NCBI RefSeq assembly: GCF_002005425.1
Contig: NZ_CP019704.1
Location: forward strand, 1,632,001 to 1,696,000
DNA: 64,000 nucleotides
Source of the DNA: Polaribacter sp. BM10
GTDB taxonomy: Bacteria; Bacteroidota; Bacteroidia; Flavobacteriales; Flavobacteriaceae
Direction: 5' to 3'
Made by a program: the position numbers and the translations under genes. Shown in pieces: positions 1 through 8,321 of the stretch (the stretch's first letter is position 1; each line of letters opens with the position of its first letter). The notes under the pieces are model-generated. The model worked only from the letters and a program-made list of their open reading frames with translations. It ran no database searches and was not told where the DNA came from.

Positions 1-1
1 A

Positions 2-496
2 ACGTTAACATTAGTATCATTGTCTTTGCACTCACAAGACAAAATTAAATGGTTGTCTTTTGAAGAAGCAATTGCATTAAATGCAAAAACACCTAAACCA
101 ATTTTAATTGACGTGTATACAGATTGGTGTGGTTTCTGTAAAAAAATGGATATTGAAACGTATTCTAACAAGACTATTATCAAAATAATTAATGATAATT
201 TTTACGCAATTAAGTTAAACGGAGAAGAGAAAAAAGATATAACCTACAACGGTCATACTTTTAAATTTCAGAAAAGTGGTAGAAGAGGATTTCATCAATT
301 ACCAGCTACTATAATGAACGGAAAACTATCGTATCCATCAACCATATTTCTATCTGAAGATGAAGAATTACTTCAAAACATACCTGGTTATCAACAAAAA
401 GAAATGTTTGAAAAAATATTAGTTTATTTTTCTGCAGATAAATACAAAACTACCAATTGGAAAGATTTCGATAAAGACTTTAAAAGTAGCTTGTAA
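2..496 (+). CDS. Thioredoxin-fold protein (DUF255/thioredoxin_7 type), 5' end cut by the window
   Basis: This is a periplasmic thioredoxin-like protein. The reading frame is open to the first base of the window. Residues encoded by bases 2-40 (TLTLVSLSLHSQD) look like the end of a signal peptide, so the real start lies upstream; a TTG at 20 is the only start-like codon inside the window and probably is not used. The active-site motif is DWCGFCKKM (CxxC), followed by the cis-proline region QLPATI and a C-terminal SxDK-rich helix. In this family the CxxC pair reduces or shuffles disulfides of exported proteins; the specific client is unknown. It ends just before the convergent comEC gene. Confidence in the fold is high, in the physiological role low. 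Confidence 0.85.
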   Translation, partial: TLTLVSLSLHSQDKIKWLSFEEAIALNAKTPKPILIDVYTDWCGFCKKMDIETYSNKTIIKIINDNFYAIKLNGEEKKDITYNGHTFKFQKSGRRGFHQLPATIMNGKLSYPSTIFLSEDEELLQNIPGYQQKEMFEKILVYFSADKYKTTNWKDFDKDFKSSL

Positions 497-498
497 TT

Positions 499-2517
499 TT
501 AATCACTTAAAATAAAAGCACCTTTTTGACCTGTATAGTGAAACGGAACTTTTAATTTTAAAGATACTTTTTCCCAAAACAACACATCTTTTTTGTAATT
601 TGAGCCATCAGCTATAACCAAACTTGGTTTCAGAATACTCAACATTCTTTCTAAATTTATTTTTGGCGAATCTTGTAAAATCACAATAGGGTTAATTATT
701 TTCTCTAATTGATACACTCCTAAACTATCTATTATTAAAATATCTTTTCCTTTAAAATTCACATAGTTTTTAAAATCAACTTTATTAATCTTCTCTATTT
801 TTACTGAAAGCATAAAAGGTTTAACAGCTTTAATATCACGTACAGAAACAGAATCTATATTATGCTGAATATTTAGTTGTTTCCCAATTTTATTTCCAAC
901 AACAGAAAACCTACTCTTATGAAAAACCATAAAAGCGTTTTGTTCTTTTGCTTTTATGTGCTCTAAAAAATAAATACTTTGACACAATATTATTGATACT
1001 AAAAAGATTACCAAGCGTTTTGAATTCTTCTTCAATAAAAAGAAAATAGCCGAAAAAATGATAAAATATAAGACTAACATTACTTTAAATGAAATAGCAA
1101 TTTCTTGCCATAAAAACTGCTCTTGACGAGCAATAAAGCGAACAAAACTATTCATTAAAGAAATTATTATTCCGTAAAAATCAGCTAAAAACTGTGGTAA
1201 AATATTTAAAATGGATAATATAATTATGACGATTCCTGCAACGAGAATAATCCCTAAAAAAGGAATGATTACTATATTGGAAAGCATAAACAAACCCGGA
1301 AATTGTTGAAAGTAATATATACTTAAAGGTAAAATACCAACTTGGGCTGCAATTGAAACGGTTAGCAATTGCCATATTTTTTTATCTAAATAATATTTTG
1401 GAACATATAAAGAATTTAGTTTTGGTTGAACCCAAATTATTCCGAATACAGCTAGGTAGCTCAACTGAAAACCAACATCAAATAAAAACATTGGCTTTAC
1501 AAGCAATAAGAATAACATTGAGGTAATTAAAGAGAATTCTATCAGTGTTTTCTTTTGAAATGACTGTCCAATTGCGACAAAAGAAAACATAGTAACCGCC
1601 CTAACCACAGATGCGGATAAACCTGCTATAAATGCAAACATCCATAAGAAAACAATAATACATATTGCTTTGATATATTTACCGTTTTTAAACCTGTCTA
1701 TTGGTCTTAATATAAAAGTTAGAATTAATAGTAAAATACCAACATGTAAACCAGAAACTGCTAAAATATGTATTGCGCCTGCATTTTGATAATCTGTTAA
1801 TAAACCTTTAGAGATATCTTGTCTTTGACCTAATAAAAGTGCCTTAATTACAGCCAATTCATCATTACTAAAACTTCTTTTTTCTAAAGACGTAATAATA
1901 TTATTCCGAATTTTTTCTGCAAAACCAGCCACCGAAGTTTCTACTAAATTAGATTTTTGGTATTGTTCTTTTTCTGTAAATATTTGATGATAAATTCCTT
2001 GTTTTGCTAAATATGATTTATAATTAAATTGGTACGGATTTAAAGGCGGAATTAACTCTTTAAAAACAGGTTTTACATACAACTCATCATCAATAGAAAA
2101 TCTAAAATCTATAGTATCTTTTTGAACATTTAACAAAACCTCTCCTCTAGTTTTATGCTGATTTAAACCTATAATTTCAGCAATATATTTTTGATAATAG
2201 TTTCCTGGTTTTAAAACCTTTGTAATTTTTAGAAGAACTTGTGCTTCCTCTTTATTAAAATTACTGTAATGATTTTTATAATTTCTAGAATCGTTGAGAA
2301 ACGTTACAGAAACACCTATAAAGAAATAGATTAAAAAAGAAGTTATTGTAGTTAACTGCTTTTTAATATTAAGAATATTTAAAACAAAAAAAACACCAAA
2401 TACAACAGATAATTTCAGAAAACCATATTGCCAAATTTCATAATAAAACTGCAAACAGATTCCTAAAATTAAAAACACCAAAAAGTGTAAAGGCACGTAT
2501 TTAATTAACCTTTTCAT
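499..2517 (-). CDS. comEC: ComEC/Rec2-family DNA-uptake channel protein with degenerate C-terminal domain
   Basis: This polytopic inner-membrane protein of 672 residues is expected to translocate single-stranded DNA during natural transformation. The order is: N-terminal membrane helices and a soluble DUF4131-like OB region (about residues 30-190), the ComEC competence domain starting near LALLLGQRQDIS and GAIHILAVSGLHVGILL (about 225-265), about ten membrane helices to residue 510, and a soluble tail of about 160 residues. The tail resembles the metallo-beta-lactamase domain of long ComEC proteins (LKPSLVIADGSNY) but has no HxHxDH metal-binding motif, so nuclease activity is unlikely. It is the last gene of a leftward operon headed by surE. 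The ATG start at 2517 is clear. Confidence 0.9.
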   Translation of the reverse strand: MKRLIKYVPLHFLVFLILGICLQFYYEIWQYGFLKLSVVFGVFFVLNILNIKKQLTTITSFLIYFFIGVSVTFLNDSRNYKNHYSNFNKEEAQVLLKITKVLKPGNYYQKYIAEIIGLNQHKTRGEVLLNVQKDTIDFRFSIDDELYVKPVFKELIPPLNPYQFNYKSYLAKQGIYHQIFTEKEQYQKSNLVETSVAGFAEKIRNNIITSLEKRSFSNDELAVIKALLLGQRQDISKGLLTDYQNAGAIHILAVSGLHVGILLLILTFILRPIDRFKNGKYIKAICIIVFLWMFAFIAGLSASVVRAVTMFSFVAIGQSFQKKTLIEFSLITSMLFLLLVKPMFLFDVGFQLSYLAVFGIIWVQPKLNSLYVPKYYLDKKIWQLLTVSIAAQVGILPLSIYYFQQFPGLFMLSNIVIIPFLGIILVAGIVIIILSILNILPQFLADFYGIIISLMNSFVRFIARQEQFLWQEIAISFKVMLVLYFIIFSAIFFLLKKNSKRLVIFLVSIILCQSIYFLEHIKAKEQNAFMVFHKSRFSVVGNKIGKQLNIQHNIDSVSVRDIKAVKPFMLSVKIEKINKVDFKNYVNFKGKDILIIDSLGVYQLEKIINPIVILQDSPKINLERMLSILKPSLVIADGSNYKKDVLFWEKVSLKLKVPFHYTGQKGAFILSD

Positions 2518-2542
2518 AGCAACGTCAAGTTACTAAAAAAAA

Positions 2543-3034
2543 CTATAAGATTCTGTTTGTTTTAACGTAGGCGTTTTTCCAATATTTTTGAGATAAATCA
2601 GAAACAATTACACCTCTAGATGTGGTAGCATGAATAAATTTAATTTTACCATTAAAAACAGCTACAATAAGTCCAACATGATTGATACCTCTTCCTTTTT
2701 TTGAAGTTTTAAAAAATAGCAAATCTCCTTTTTTGGCATTTTTTAAGGCAATTTTTCTTCCTCTTTTTGCCATATCTCTAGAAATTCTAGGCAATTGTAC
2801 ATTTTCGTCTAAGTAAGAAACATAAACAATACCAGAGCAATCCATACCTTTGGCAGTTGTACCACCAAATAGATATTTAACACCTTTGTATTTTAAAGCA
2901 TTGGCAACAACCCTATCTACTTTAGAAATTGGCTTATTTACTGATTTCTTTGCTGAATTACTTACATTTTTAGTTGACGAACAAGACGTAATTACAAAAA
3001 ATAATAACAGTAATACAACATACCAATTTCTCAT
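2543..3034 (-). CDS. NlpC/P60 family cell-wall endopeptidase, lipoprotein
   Basis: This is a C40-family peptidase predicted to cleave peptide stems of peptidoglycan (typically gamma-D-Glu-diaminopimelate bonds). The N-terminus has a short signal peptide ending in the lipobox VITSC, with Cys18 as the lipid-anchored residue. The catalytic cysteine lies in KGMDCSGIVYVSYL, the histidine in INHVGLIVA, and the third polar residue is the His of FIHATTSRGV. At 163 residues it is a one-domain enzyme with only a Lys-rich linker between anchor and domain, with no SH3 or LysM targeting domain. It sits between lpxB and comEC in the same direction with short gaps, so it is probably co-transcribed. Confidence 0.9.
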   Translation of the reverse strand: MRNWYVVLLLLFFVITSCSSTKNVSNSAKKSVNKPISKVDRVVANALKYKGVKYLFGGTTAKGMDCSGIVYVSYLDENVQLPRISRDMAKRGRKIALKNAKKGDLLFFKTSKKGRGINHVGLIVAVFNGKIKFIHATTSRGVIVSDLSQKYWKNAYVKTNRIL

Positions 3035-3044
3035 CTTATATTTT

Positions 3045-4154
3045 TTATCTTAATGAATTTACAATTGCCGTAGCTACGTTTTTAGATGCTCCTTGGCCGC
3101 CTAGTTTTTTTTCTAATTCAAAATAATTTAAAAACATTTGCTCTCTAGACGCTTCTTGTAAAATAAGATTTAGTTCCTTTTTTAAATTCTTCTTATTAAA
3201 GTTTTCTTGAATTAATTCTGTTACCACTTCTTTATCCATAATTAAATTTACCAAAGAAATAAATTTTAAAGTAATTATTCTTTTGGCTATTTGGTAAGAA
3301 ATATAACCACCTTTATAACAAACAACTTGCGGAACTTTAAATAATGCTGTTTCTAGAGTTGCTGTACCAGATGCAACTAATGCTGCATAAGAATTACTTA
3401 ACAAATCGTAGGTTTTGTTATTGATAAACGCTACTTCTCTATCTTGGATTATTTGCTGATAAAAAGAAAAATCTTGACTTGGCGCACCTGCAATTACAAA
3501 TTGATATTCAGAAAAATCTGACACCAAAGACAACATTACAGAGAGCATTTTTGTAATTTCTTGTTTTCTACTACCGGGTAATAAGGCAACAATTTTTTTA
3601 TCAGATAAATTGTGTTCTTTACGAAAATCACTTTCAGAAACTCGCTTTCTATTTGCAATTGCATCTATTAAAGGATGCCCAACAAACGTAACATCGTAAT
3701 CGTATTTTTTGTAAAATTCTTTTTCGAACGGAAGTATTACAAATAATTGATCTACATCTCTTTTAATATCTTTAACTCTACTTGCTCTGCTTGCCCAAAC
3801 CTGCGGAGAAATATAATAATTAGTTTTAAAACCTTTTTCTTTTGCCCATTTAGCAACACGCAAGTTAAAACCAGAATTGTCAATAAAAACAATTACATCC
3901 GGATTAAATTTTTCGATATCTTTTTTGCAATCTTTTATAAAACCTAAAACTTTAGAAAGGTTTTTTAGAACTTCAAAAAAGCCCATAAAAGCTCTTTCTT
4001 TATAATGACTTACTAGAGTTCCGCCAACATTTTTCATTAAATCGCCTCCCCAAAAACGAATATCTGCAGCAGCATCTTTTTTCAACAGTTCTTTCATTAG
4101 GTTAGAACCGTGTAAATCTCCAGAAGCTTCACCAGCAATTATATAATATTTCAT
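3045..4154 (-). CDS. lpxB: Lipid-A-disaccharide synthase
   Basis: LpxB transfers the GlcNAc-derived unit of UDP-diacylglucosamine onto lipid X to make the lipid A disaccharide at the cytoplasmic face of the inner membrane. The 369-residue length fits the family (GT19). Diagnostic motifs are the N-terminal GEASGDLHGSNL (residues 7-18), FIDNSGFNLRVAKWAK, YYISPQVWASR, FVGHPLID, LLPGSRKQEI and the UDP-binding VASGTATLETAL. The ATG at 4154 lies one base after the stop of the upstream small membrane gene, indicating translational coupling. Its place downstream of surE in one leftward operon is usual in this group. Confidence 0.97.
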   Translation of the reverse strand: MKYYIIAGEASGDLHGSNLMKELLKKDAAADIRFWGGDLMKNVGGTLVSHYKERAFMGFFEVLKNLSKVLGFIKDCKKDIEKFNPDVIVFIDNSGFNLRVAKWAKEKGFKTNYYISPQVWASRASRVKDIKRDVDQLFVILPFEKEFYKKYDYDVTFVGHPLIDAIANRKRVSESDFRKEHNLSDKKIVALLPGSRKQEITKMLSVMLSLVSDFSEYQFVIAGAPSQDFSFYQQIIQDREVAFINNKTYDLLSNSYAALVASGTATLETALFKVPQVVCYKGGYISYQIAKRIITLKFISLVNLIMDKEVVTELIQENFNKKNLKKELNLILQEASREQMFLNYFELEKKLGGQGASKNVATAIVNSLR

Positions 4155-4155
4155 T

Positions 4156-4443
4156 TTAAAAAAACTTTAATAATAATGTTGTTAACGCAATAAGAATTGT
4201 TGCTAATAAAACACCTTTTGCCTTATGATCTTGTTTCTTTTTTATAAAAACAAAGAAGACAAATAAATTAGGTATTGCGGCTAAAGACAAAACTTTACCA
4301 TATAACTTTCCTTCTTCAATCATTTTTAAGGTATCATCAAAACTAAATATAGAAAAGTATTCTAAATACAAAAAAACACCACCAAAAGTGGCAAATAGAG
4401 CCACTAAAAATCCTATTAAAATATCTTTTTTTACAGTTCCCAA
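4156..4443 (-). CDS. Small membrane protein between surE and lpxB, function unknown
   Basis: A 95-residue protein with three hydrophobic segments (about residues 10-30, 50-67 and 75-94) and short charged loops (MIEEGKLYGK, KKKQDHKAKG). I do not recognise a named family. The only plausible start is a TTG at 4443 that overlaps the last 13 bases of surE, which suggests coupled translation; no ATG precedes the first membrane helix. The tight packing between surE and lpxB points to a housekeeping envelope role, but this is context only. Confidence 0.7.
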   Translation of the reverse strand: MGTVKKDILIGFLVALFATFGGVFLYLEYFSIFSFDDTLKMIEEGKLYGKVLSLAAIPNLFVFFVFIKKKQDHKAKGVLLATILIALTTLLLKFF

Positions 4444-5201
4444 GAATTTAGTTTTTGAATCATATGATGTGCTGTCATATCAAATTGAACAGGTACTACA
4501 GAAACATATCCATTTTCTAAAGCATAAACATCAGTATCTTGCCCTTTATCTTTATTAACAAATTGCCCAGAAAGCCAATAGTATTCTTTACCAAAAGGAC
4601 TTTTACGCTTATCGAAATCTTCTTTCCAATAACCACTAGCCTGTCTACAAACTTTTACTCCTTTTATTTCTTCCTTTTTTAAATCAGGAATATTTACATT
4701 TAAAACCACACCTTCTGGTATTCCGTTTAAAAGTGCATTTAAAGTAATATTTTTTACAAATTCTTCTGATGGTTTAAAATCTGCATGCCATTTAAAATCT
4801 AACAAAGAAAAACCTATTGCCGGCACACCTTCTATTCCTGCTTCTATCGCTGCACTCATTGTACCAGAATAAATTACATTTATAGAAGAGTTTGCGCCAT
4901 GATTTATCCCAGAAACGCACAAATCTGGCTTTCTATTTAGAATTTCGCTAATTGCCATTTTTACACAATCTGCAGGTGTACCAGAACAAGTATATTCTAA
5001 TTGTGGTCCTTCATCTATCGTAATTGGGTTACAAGTTAAAACATTGTCAACAGTAATTGCATGTCCCATTCCGCTTTGCGGGCTATCTGGTGCAACCACA
5101 ACTACATCACCAATTTTATTCATTATTTTTATCAATGCTCTAATACCAGGAGCAGTAATTCCGTCATCATTAGTAACTAAAATTAAAGGCTTTTCTTGCA
5201 T
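4431..5201 (-). CDS. surE: 5'/3'-nucleotidase SurE
   Basis: SurE is a cytoplasmic metal-dependent phosphatase acting on nucleoside monophosphates (and often short polyphosphate). The N-terminal LVTNDDGITAPGIRAL motif supplies the Asp-Asp metal ligands; PDSPQSGMGHAIT, SGTPADCVKMAI, SGINHGANSSINVIYSGT and the C-terminal DMTAHH are all present. I place the start at the ATG at 5201 (MQEKPLIL); a longer frame would need a TTG at 5222. The Bacteroidetes -7 element TACATTTG read leftward at 5227-5220 would put transcription start about a dozen bases upstream. It is the first gene of the surE-lpxB-comEC operon. Confidence 0.97.
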   Translation of the reverse strand: MQEKPLILVTNDDGITAPGIRALIKIMNKIGDVVVVAPDSPQSGMGHAITVDNVLTCNPITIDEGPQLEYTCSGTPADCVKMAISEILNRKPDLCVSGINHGANSSINVIYSGTMSAAIEAGIEGVPAIGFSLLDFKWHADFKPSEEFVKNITLNALLNGIPEGVVLNVNIPDLKKEEIKGVKVCRQASGYWKEDFDKRKSPFGKEYYWLSGQFVNKDKGQDTDVYALENGYVSVVPVQFDMTAHHMIQKLNSWEL

Positions 5202-5257
5202 AATTGTAAAATTTAAATACAAATGTAATTTATTTAAAGGAGTTTCTTTTTAACAAT

Positions 5258-5285
5258 TTGTAAAGAATCTAAGCGTTTACATTTG
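5258..5285 (+). promoter_or_regulatory. Bacteroidetes-type promoter candidate upstream of the processing protease
   Basis: TTG at 5258-5260 followed after 17 bases by TACATTTG at 5278-5285 fits the -33/-7 consensus (TTG ... TAnnTTTG) of the Bacteroidetes housekeeping sigma factor. It lies about 140 bp before the rightward protease gene. A weaker AATATTTG is present nearer the gene at 5353-5360, so the true start of transcription is uncertain. Confidence 0.4.
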
Positions 5286-5427
5286 GTTAAATTTGTAACT
5301 AATAAATTTTAGTGCTAAAAAGTAAAAATTAACATTAGGGTTAGTAACTTTAAATATTTGGCATTATTTTAGTAGTTTAGTAGCAGCACAACAGTAATTA
5401 TACAAAACAACATACGACAGAAGGTTT

Positions 5428-7554
5428 ATGAAGAAAGCATTTAGAATTAAAATATCGTTTCTAGCATTTTTAATGCTATTTAGTAGCTTACAAGCAAATA
5501 CTAAGTTTAGTGAACCAGATCCAGAAAAAGATAAAATCTTAGTATATGTTTTAAAAAACATTTTAACAAGAGGTCATTTTGTTGTAAAAGACATCAATGA
5601 TAATTTTTCTGAGCAAGTATTTAATAGTTTTATTGATGGTTTAGACCCAAATAAAAGATACTTTACTCAAAAGGACATTAAAAAATTCTCGAAATATAAA
5701 TATGAAATTGACAATCAATTGTTAAAAGACGATGTTTCTTTTTACAACCTTGTTTACAGTAATTTTTTAGATAAGATTAAAAATGCTGAGTCTTATTACG
5801 CAGAATTATTAGAAAGTCCTTTCGACTTTAAAAAAGACGAAATTATAGATATCGATTATGATAACGTACCTTTTGCTAAAAATGAAAACGAATTAATTGA
5901 TTATTGGAGAAAACAATTAAAACTAAACGTTTTAAGTAGAATACAAGACAAATTAGATAAGCAAGAATCTCAAATAAAGAAAGATAAGAATTTTAAGAAA
6001 AAATCTTTTAAAACCTTAGAAAAAGAAGCAAGAGCAGAAGTTTCTAAAAACATGGATGAATTGTATTTAAGAATTGAAGAATTAGAACACGAAGACTGGT
6101 TTTCTACTTTTTTAAATAGTGTTGTGGGTGCATTCGATCCGCATACAACATACATGGCGCCAAGAATTAAAGAGCGTTTTGACCAAGATATGTCTGGTAA
6201 ATTAGAAGGAATTGGTGCTAGATTACTAAAAAAAGGAATTTATACTGAAATTTTTGAATTAGTTTCTGGTGGACCTGCTTGGAAACAAGGAGACTTAGAA
6301 GCGGGCGACATCATTTTAGAAGTTGCACAAGGTGATAAAGAACCGGTAGATATTGTTGGTATGCGATTAGACGATGCTATCAAATTTATTAAAGGCCCAA
6401 AAGGAACAGAAGTTAGGTTAACGGTAAAAAAGAAACTCGATGGTTCTACGAAAGTAATTTCGATTATTAGAGATGTTGTAGAATTAGAAGAAACATTTGT
6501 AAAATCTACAATTGTAGAAAAAGATGGAAAAAAATATGGTTTAATAGATTTACCTAGATTTTATATTGATTTTTCTGATGCAAATGCAAGAAACTCTGCA
6601 AAAGACATGGAAAAAGAAATTGAGCGTTTAAAAAGCGAAAATGTTTCTGGCTTGTTAATTGATTTAAGAAATAATGGTGGTGGATCTTTAAAAACAGCAA
6701 TAGAAATTGCTGGTTTGTTTATAGAACAAGGACCTGTTGTACAAGTAAAATATAGAGGACAAGACCCAATCGTTAAAAATGATGTTGATCCTAAAATGCA
6801 ATGGGATGGTTCTGTGGTTGTTTTGGTAAACGAACTTTCTGCTTCTGCATCAGAAATTTTTGCAGCAGCAATGCAAGATTATGGTAGAGCTGTAATTATT
6901 GGCGGAAACCAAACCTATGGTAAAGGAACCGTGCAAAGTGTAATTCCTATCAACAATTTTTATCCGAAGTACGAAAAAGATTTAGGAGCTATTAAAATGA
7001 CAATTCAGAAATTTTATAGAGTTAACGGTGGTTCTACTCAAATAGAAGGTGTTTATTCTGATATTGCAATGCCAGATAGATATAGTTACATGAAATTTGG
7101 TGAAAGAGATTTAGACGGCGCACTTGTTTGGGATAAAGTACCACAAGCAAAATATACAAAAACAAATACTTACGAAAACTTTGCAGACGTTGTAAATAAT
7201 AGTAAAAACAGAATTGCCTCTGATGCTAATTTTAAATTGATAAACGATTATGCAAAGTGGCTGAAAGAAAAGCAAGACGATACAACTTACTCTTTAAATT
7301 TAAAGCAATTTTCTAGAGAAAGTAAAGTAGTAGAAAATGCTTCTAAAAAATATGCAAACGTTTTTAAATACGAATCTAATCTTAGCTTTAAATCACCTAA
7401 ATACGAATTACCTTTAATCAAAAAAGATAGTGTTTTAGCTAATAAAAGAAAAGCATGGCATAAAAACTTATCAAAAGATATATATGTTTCTGAGGCTTTA
7501 AATGTTTTAAAAGATTTAAAAGTTAAAACTTCTTCAGAAATTGTAAAAAACTAA
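5428..7554 (+). CDS. prc: Carboxy-terminal processing protease (Tsp/Prc, S41A)
   Basis: This periplasmic serine protease of 708 residues trims C-termini and degrades tagged or misfolded envelope proteins. The signal peptide ends near SSLQA (about residue 24). An N-terminal helical domain (40-220), a PDZ domain containing EGIGARLLKKG and GDIILEVAQG (about 260-330), the S41 core with LIDLRNNGGGSL (about 410-425), and a C-terminal DUF3340-type tail follow. By comparison with E. coli Tsp the dyad is Ser473 (in SASASEIFAAAMQDYG) and Lys499 (in TYGKGTVQ). All catalytic elements are intact. It is transcribed alone, with a strong terminator 20 bp downstream. Confidence 0.96.
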   Translation: MKKAFRIKISFLAFLMLFSSLQANTKFSEPDPEKDKILVYVLKNILTRGHFVVKDINDNFSEQVFNSFIDGLDPNKRYFTQKDIKKFSKYKYEIDNQLLKDDVSFYNLVYSNFLDKIKNAESYYAELLESPFDFKKDEIIDIDYDNVPFAKNENELIDYWRKQLKLNVLSRIQDKLDKQESQIKKDKNFKKKSFKTLEKEARAEVSKNMDELYLRIEELEHEDWFSTFLNSVVGAFDPHTTYMAPRIKERFDQDMSGKLEGIGARLLKKGIYTEIFELVSGGPAWKQGDLEAGDIILEVAQGDKEPVDIVGMRLDDAIKFIKGPKGTEVRLTVKKKLDGSTKVISIIRDVVELEETFVKSTIVEKDGKKYGLIDLPRFYIDFSDANARNSAKDMEKEIERLKSENVSGLLIDLRNNGGGSLKTAIEIAGLFIEQGPVVQVKYRGQDPIVKNDVDPKMQWDGSVVVLVNELSASASEIFAAAMQDYGRAVIIGGNQTYGKGTVQSVIPINNFYPKYEKDLGAIKMTIQKFYRVNGGSTQIEGVYSDIAMPDRYSYMKFGERDLDGALVWDKVPQAKYTKTNTYENFADVVNNSKNRIASDANFKLINDYAKWLKEKQDDTTYSLNLKQFSRESKVVENASKKYANVFKYESNLSFKSPKYELPLIKKDSVLANKRKAWHKNLSKDIYVSEALNVLKDLKVKTSSEIVKN

Positions 7555-7572
7555 ACATTAATAATTAACCTT

Positions 7573-7607
7573 AAATACCTGATAAATTAAGTTTATCAGG
7601 TATTTTT
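7573..7607 (+). terminator. Intrinsic terminator after prc
   Basis: A 14-bp perfect stem (AAATACCTGATAAA / TTTATCAGGTATTT, loop TTAAG) followed by a T-rich stretch lies about 20 bp beyond the protease stop codon. It also precedes the thioesterase start by only 14 bp, so that gene either needs read-through or has a promoter embedded in this region. Confidence 0.8.
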
Positions 7608-7620
7608 ATATTATAAACAT

Positions 7621-8064
7621 ATGAGTTTTAAAGTAACTTTTAACACAAAGTGGTCTGACTTTGACCCAAACAGACACATGAGACATACAGCATATAACGA
7701 TTATGCTGCAGAAGTTAGAGTACGCTATTTTGCGAAATACAATTTTTCTATCGAAGAGTTTACAAAGCATAATTTAGGTCCGATATTATTTACAGAAGAA
7801 ACCTCTTTTAGAAAAGAAATTCATTTAGGAGAAAACATTACAGTAAACCTTAAGTTACAAGGTTTGTCTGAAAACAACGAACGTTGGAAAATAGTACATG
7901 AAGTTTTTAATGAACAAGGTAAATTATCTGCGATTATAAAAGTATATGGCGCTTGGATAGATTTAACTAAGAGAAAACTTAGAACTCCGCCAGAAGAAAC
8001 AAAAGAAATGTTCGAGCACGCAGAAAGAGCAGAAGATTATGAAGTAATTTCTTTATCTAGATAA
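7621..8064 (+). CDS. Acyl-CoA thioesterase, hotdog fold (4HBT, YbgC/FadM-like)
   Basis: A 147-residue single-domain hotdog protein expected to hydrolyse acyl-CoA or acyl-ACP thioesters in the cytoplasm. The active-site region is WSDFDPNRHMRHTAYNDYA, where the Asp of DFDPNRHM is the catalytic residue of the 4HBT family. The remainder (FRKEIHLGENITVNLKLQG, KVYGAWIDLTKRKL) matches the beta-sheet strands. It is the last chromosomal gene before the integrated element; its terminator is shared with what was the original tRNA-Leu 3' flank. Substrate is not predictable from sequence. Confidence 0.88.
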   Translation: MSFKVTFNTKWSDFDPNRHMRHTAYNDYAAEVRVRYFAKYNFSIEEFTKHNLGPILFTEETSFRKEIHLGENITVNLKLQGLSENNERWKIVHEVFNEQGKLSAIIKVYGAWIDLTKRKLRTPPEETKEMFEHAERAEDYEVISLSR

Positions 8065-8079
8065 TTCCTAAAACAAAAA

Positions 8080-8112
8080 AAAAGCTGAAGTAAATTACTT
8101 CAGCTTTTTTTG
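8080..8112. terminator. Bidirectional terminator next to the left attachment site
   Basis: A nearly perfect palindrome AAAAGCTGAAGTAA / TTACTTCAGCTTTT has an A-run on its left and a T-run on its right, so it can terminate in both directions. Before integration it would have separated the thioesterase gene from the leftward-reading tRNA-Leu, serving both. It now flanks only the att remnant. Confidence 0.85.
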
Positions 8113-8137
8113 TTTGTACAGGCGGAGAGAGTACAAA
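8113..8137. repeat. Left attachment site (attL) with inverted integrase core arms
   Basis: The left direct-repeat copy (8113-8130) is followed directly by GTACAAA (8131-8137). This creates a perfect inverted pair TTTGTAC - 11 bases - GTACAAA, the layout of a tyrosine recombinase core site. The right arm GTACAAA belongs to the element, so the circular attP would carry both arms. The tRNA (attB) has only the left arm, with CTCGAAC in place of the right. Confidence 0.8.
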
Positions 8138-8238
8138 TATCAAAAATTACTACAATTACAAAACGTCCTAAAAATTTAAAAAAACATTGATTACTCAAAT
8201 AAACAAAGGATTTAGAAAGAGACTCCTTTTTTATTTAG

Positions 8239-8290
8239 TTTGATGTAATTTGATTTAATTTGCATTCTACCGTACAAATACCGTACAATA
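8239..8290. repeat. Short tandem repeats between attL and the integrase gene
   Basis: Two families lie head to tail here. TTTGATGTAA, TTTGATTTAA and a degenerate TTTGCATTCT run at exact 10-bp steps (8239-8268). TACCGTACAA follows twice at an 11-bp step (8268-8277, 8279-8288). The second family contains GTACAA, the same heptamer core found in the attachment-site arms, so these are candidate arm-type integrase or excisionase sites. TATATTTG at 8294-8301 next to them matches the Bacteroidetes -7 box and could drive the integrase. Confidence 0.6.
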
Positions 8291-8321
8291 ATTTATATTT
8301 GTATTATAAAACTGTAATACA

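Noticed and set aside
5364..5561. Leftward 65-residue frame over the prc start
   Set aside because: It is antisense to the signal peptide of the protease and starts inside its coding region; no features of a real protein.
8239..8290. CRISPR-like array next to the integrase
   Set aside because: Repeats are only 10-11 bp with no spacers of constant length and no cas genes; they are protein-binding-type tandem repeats.
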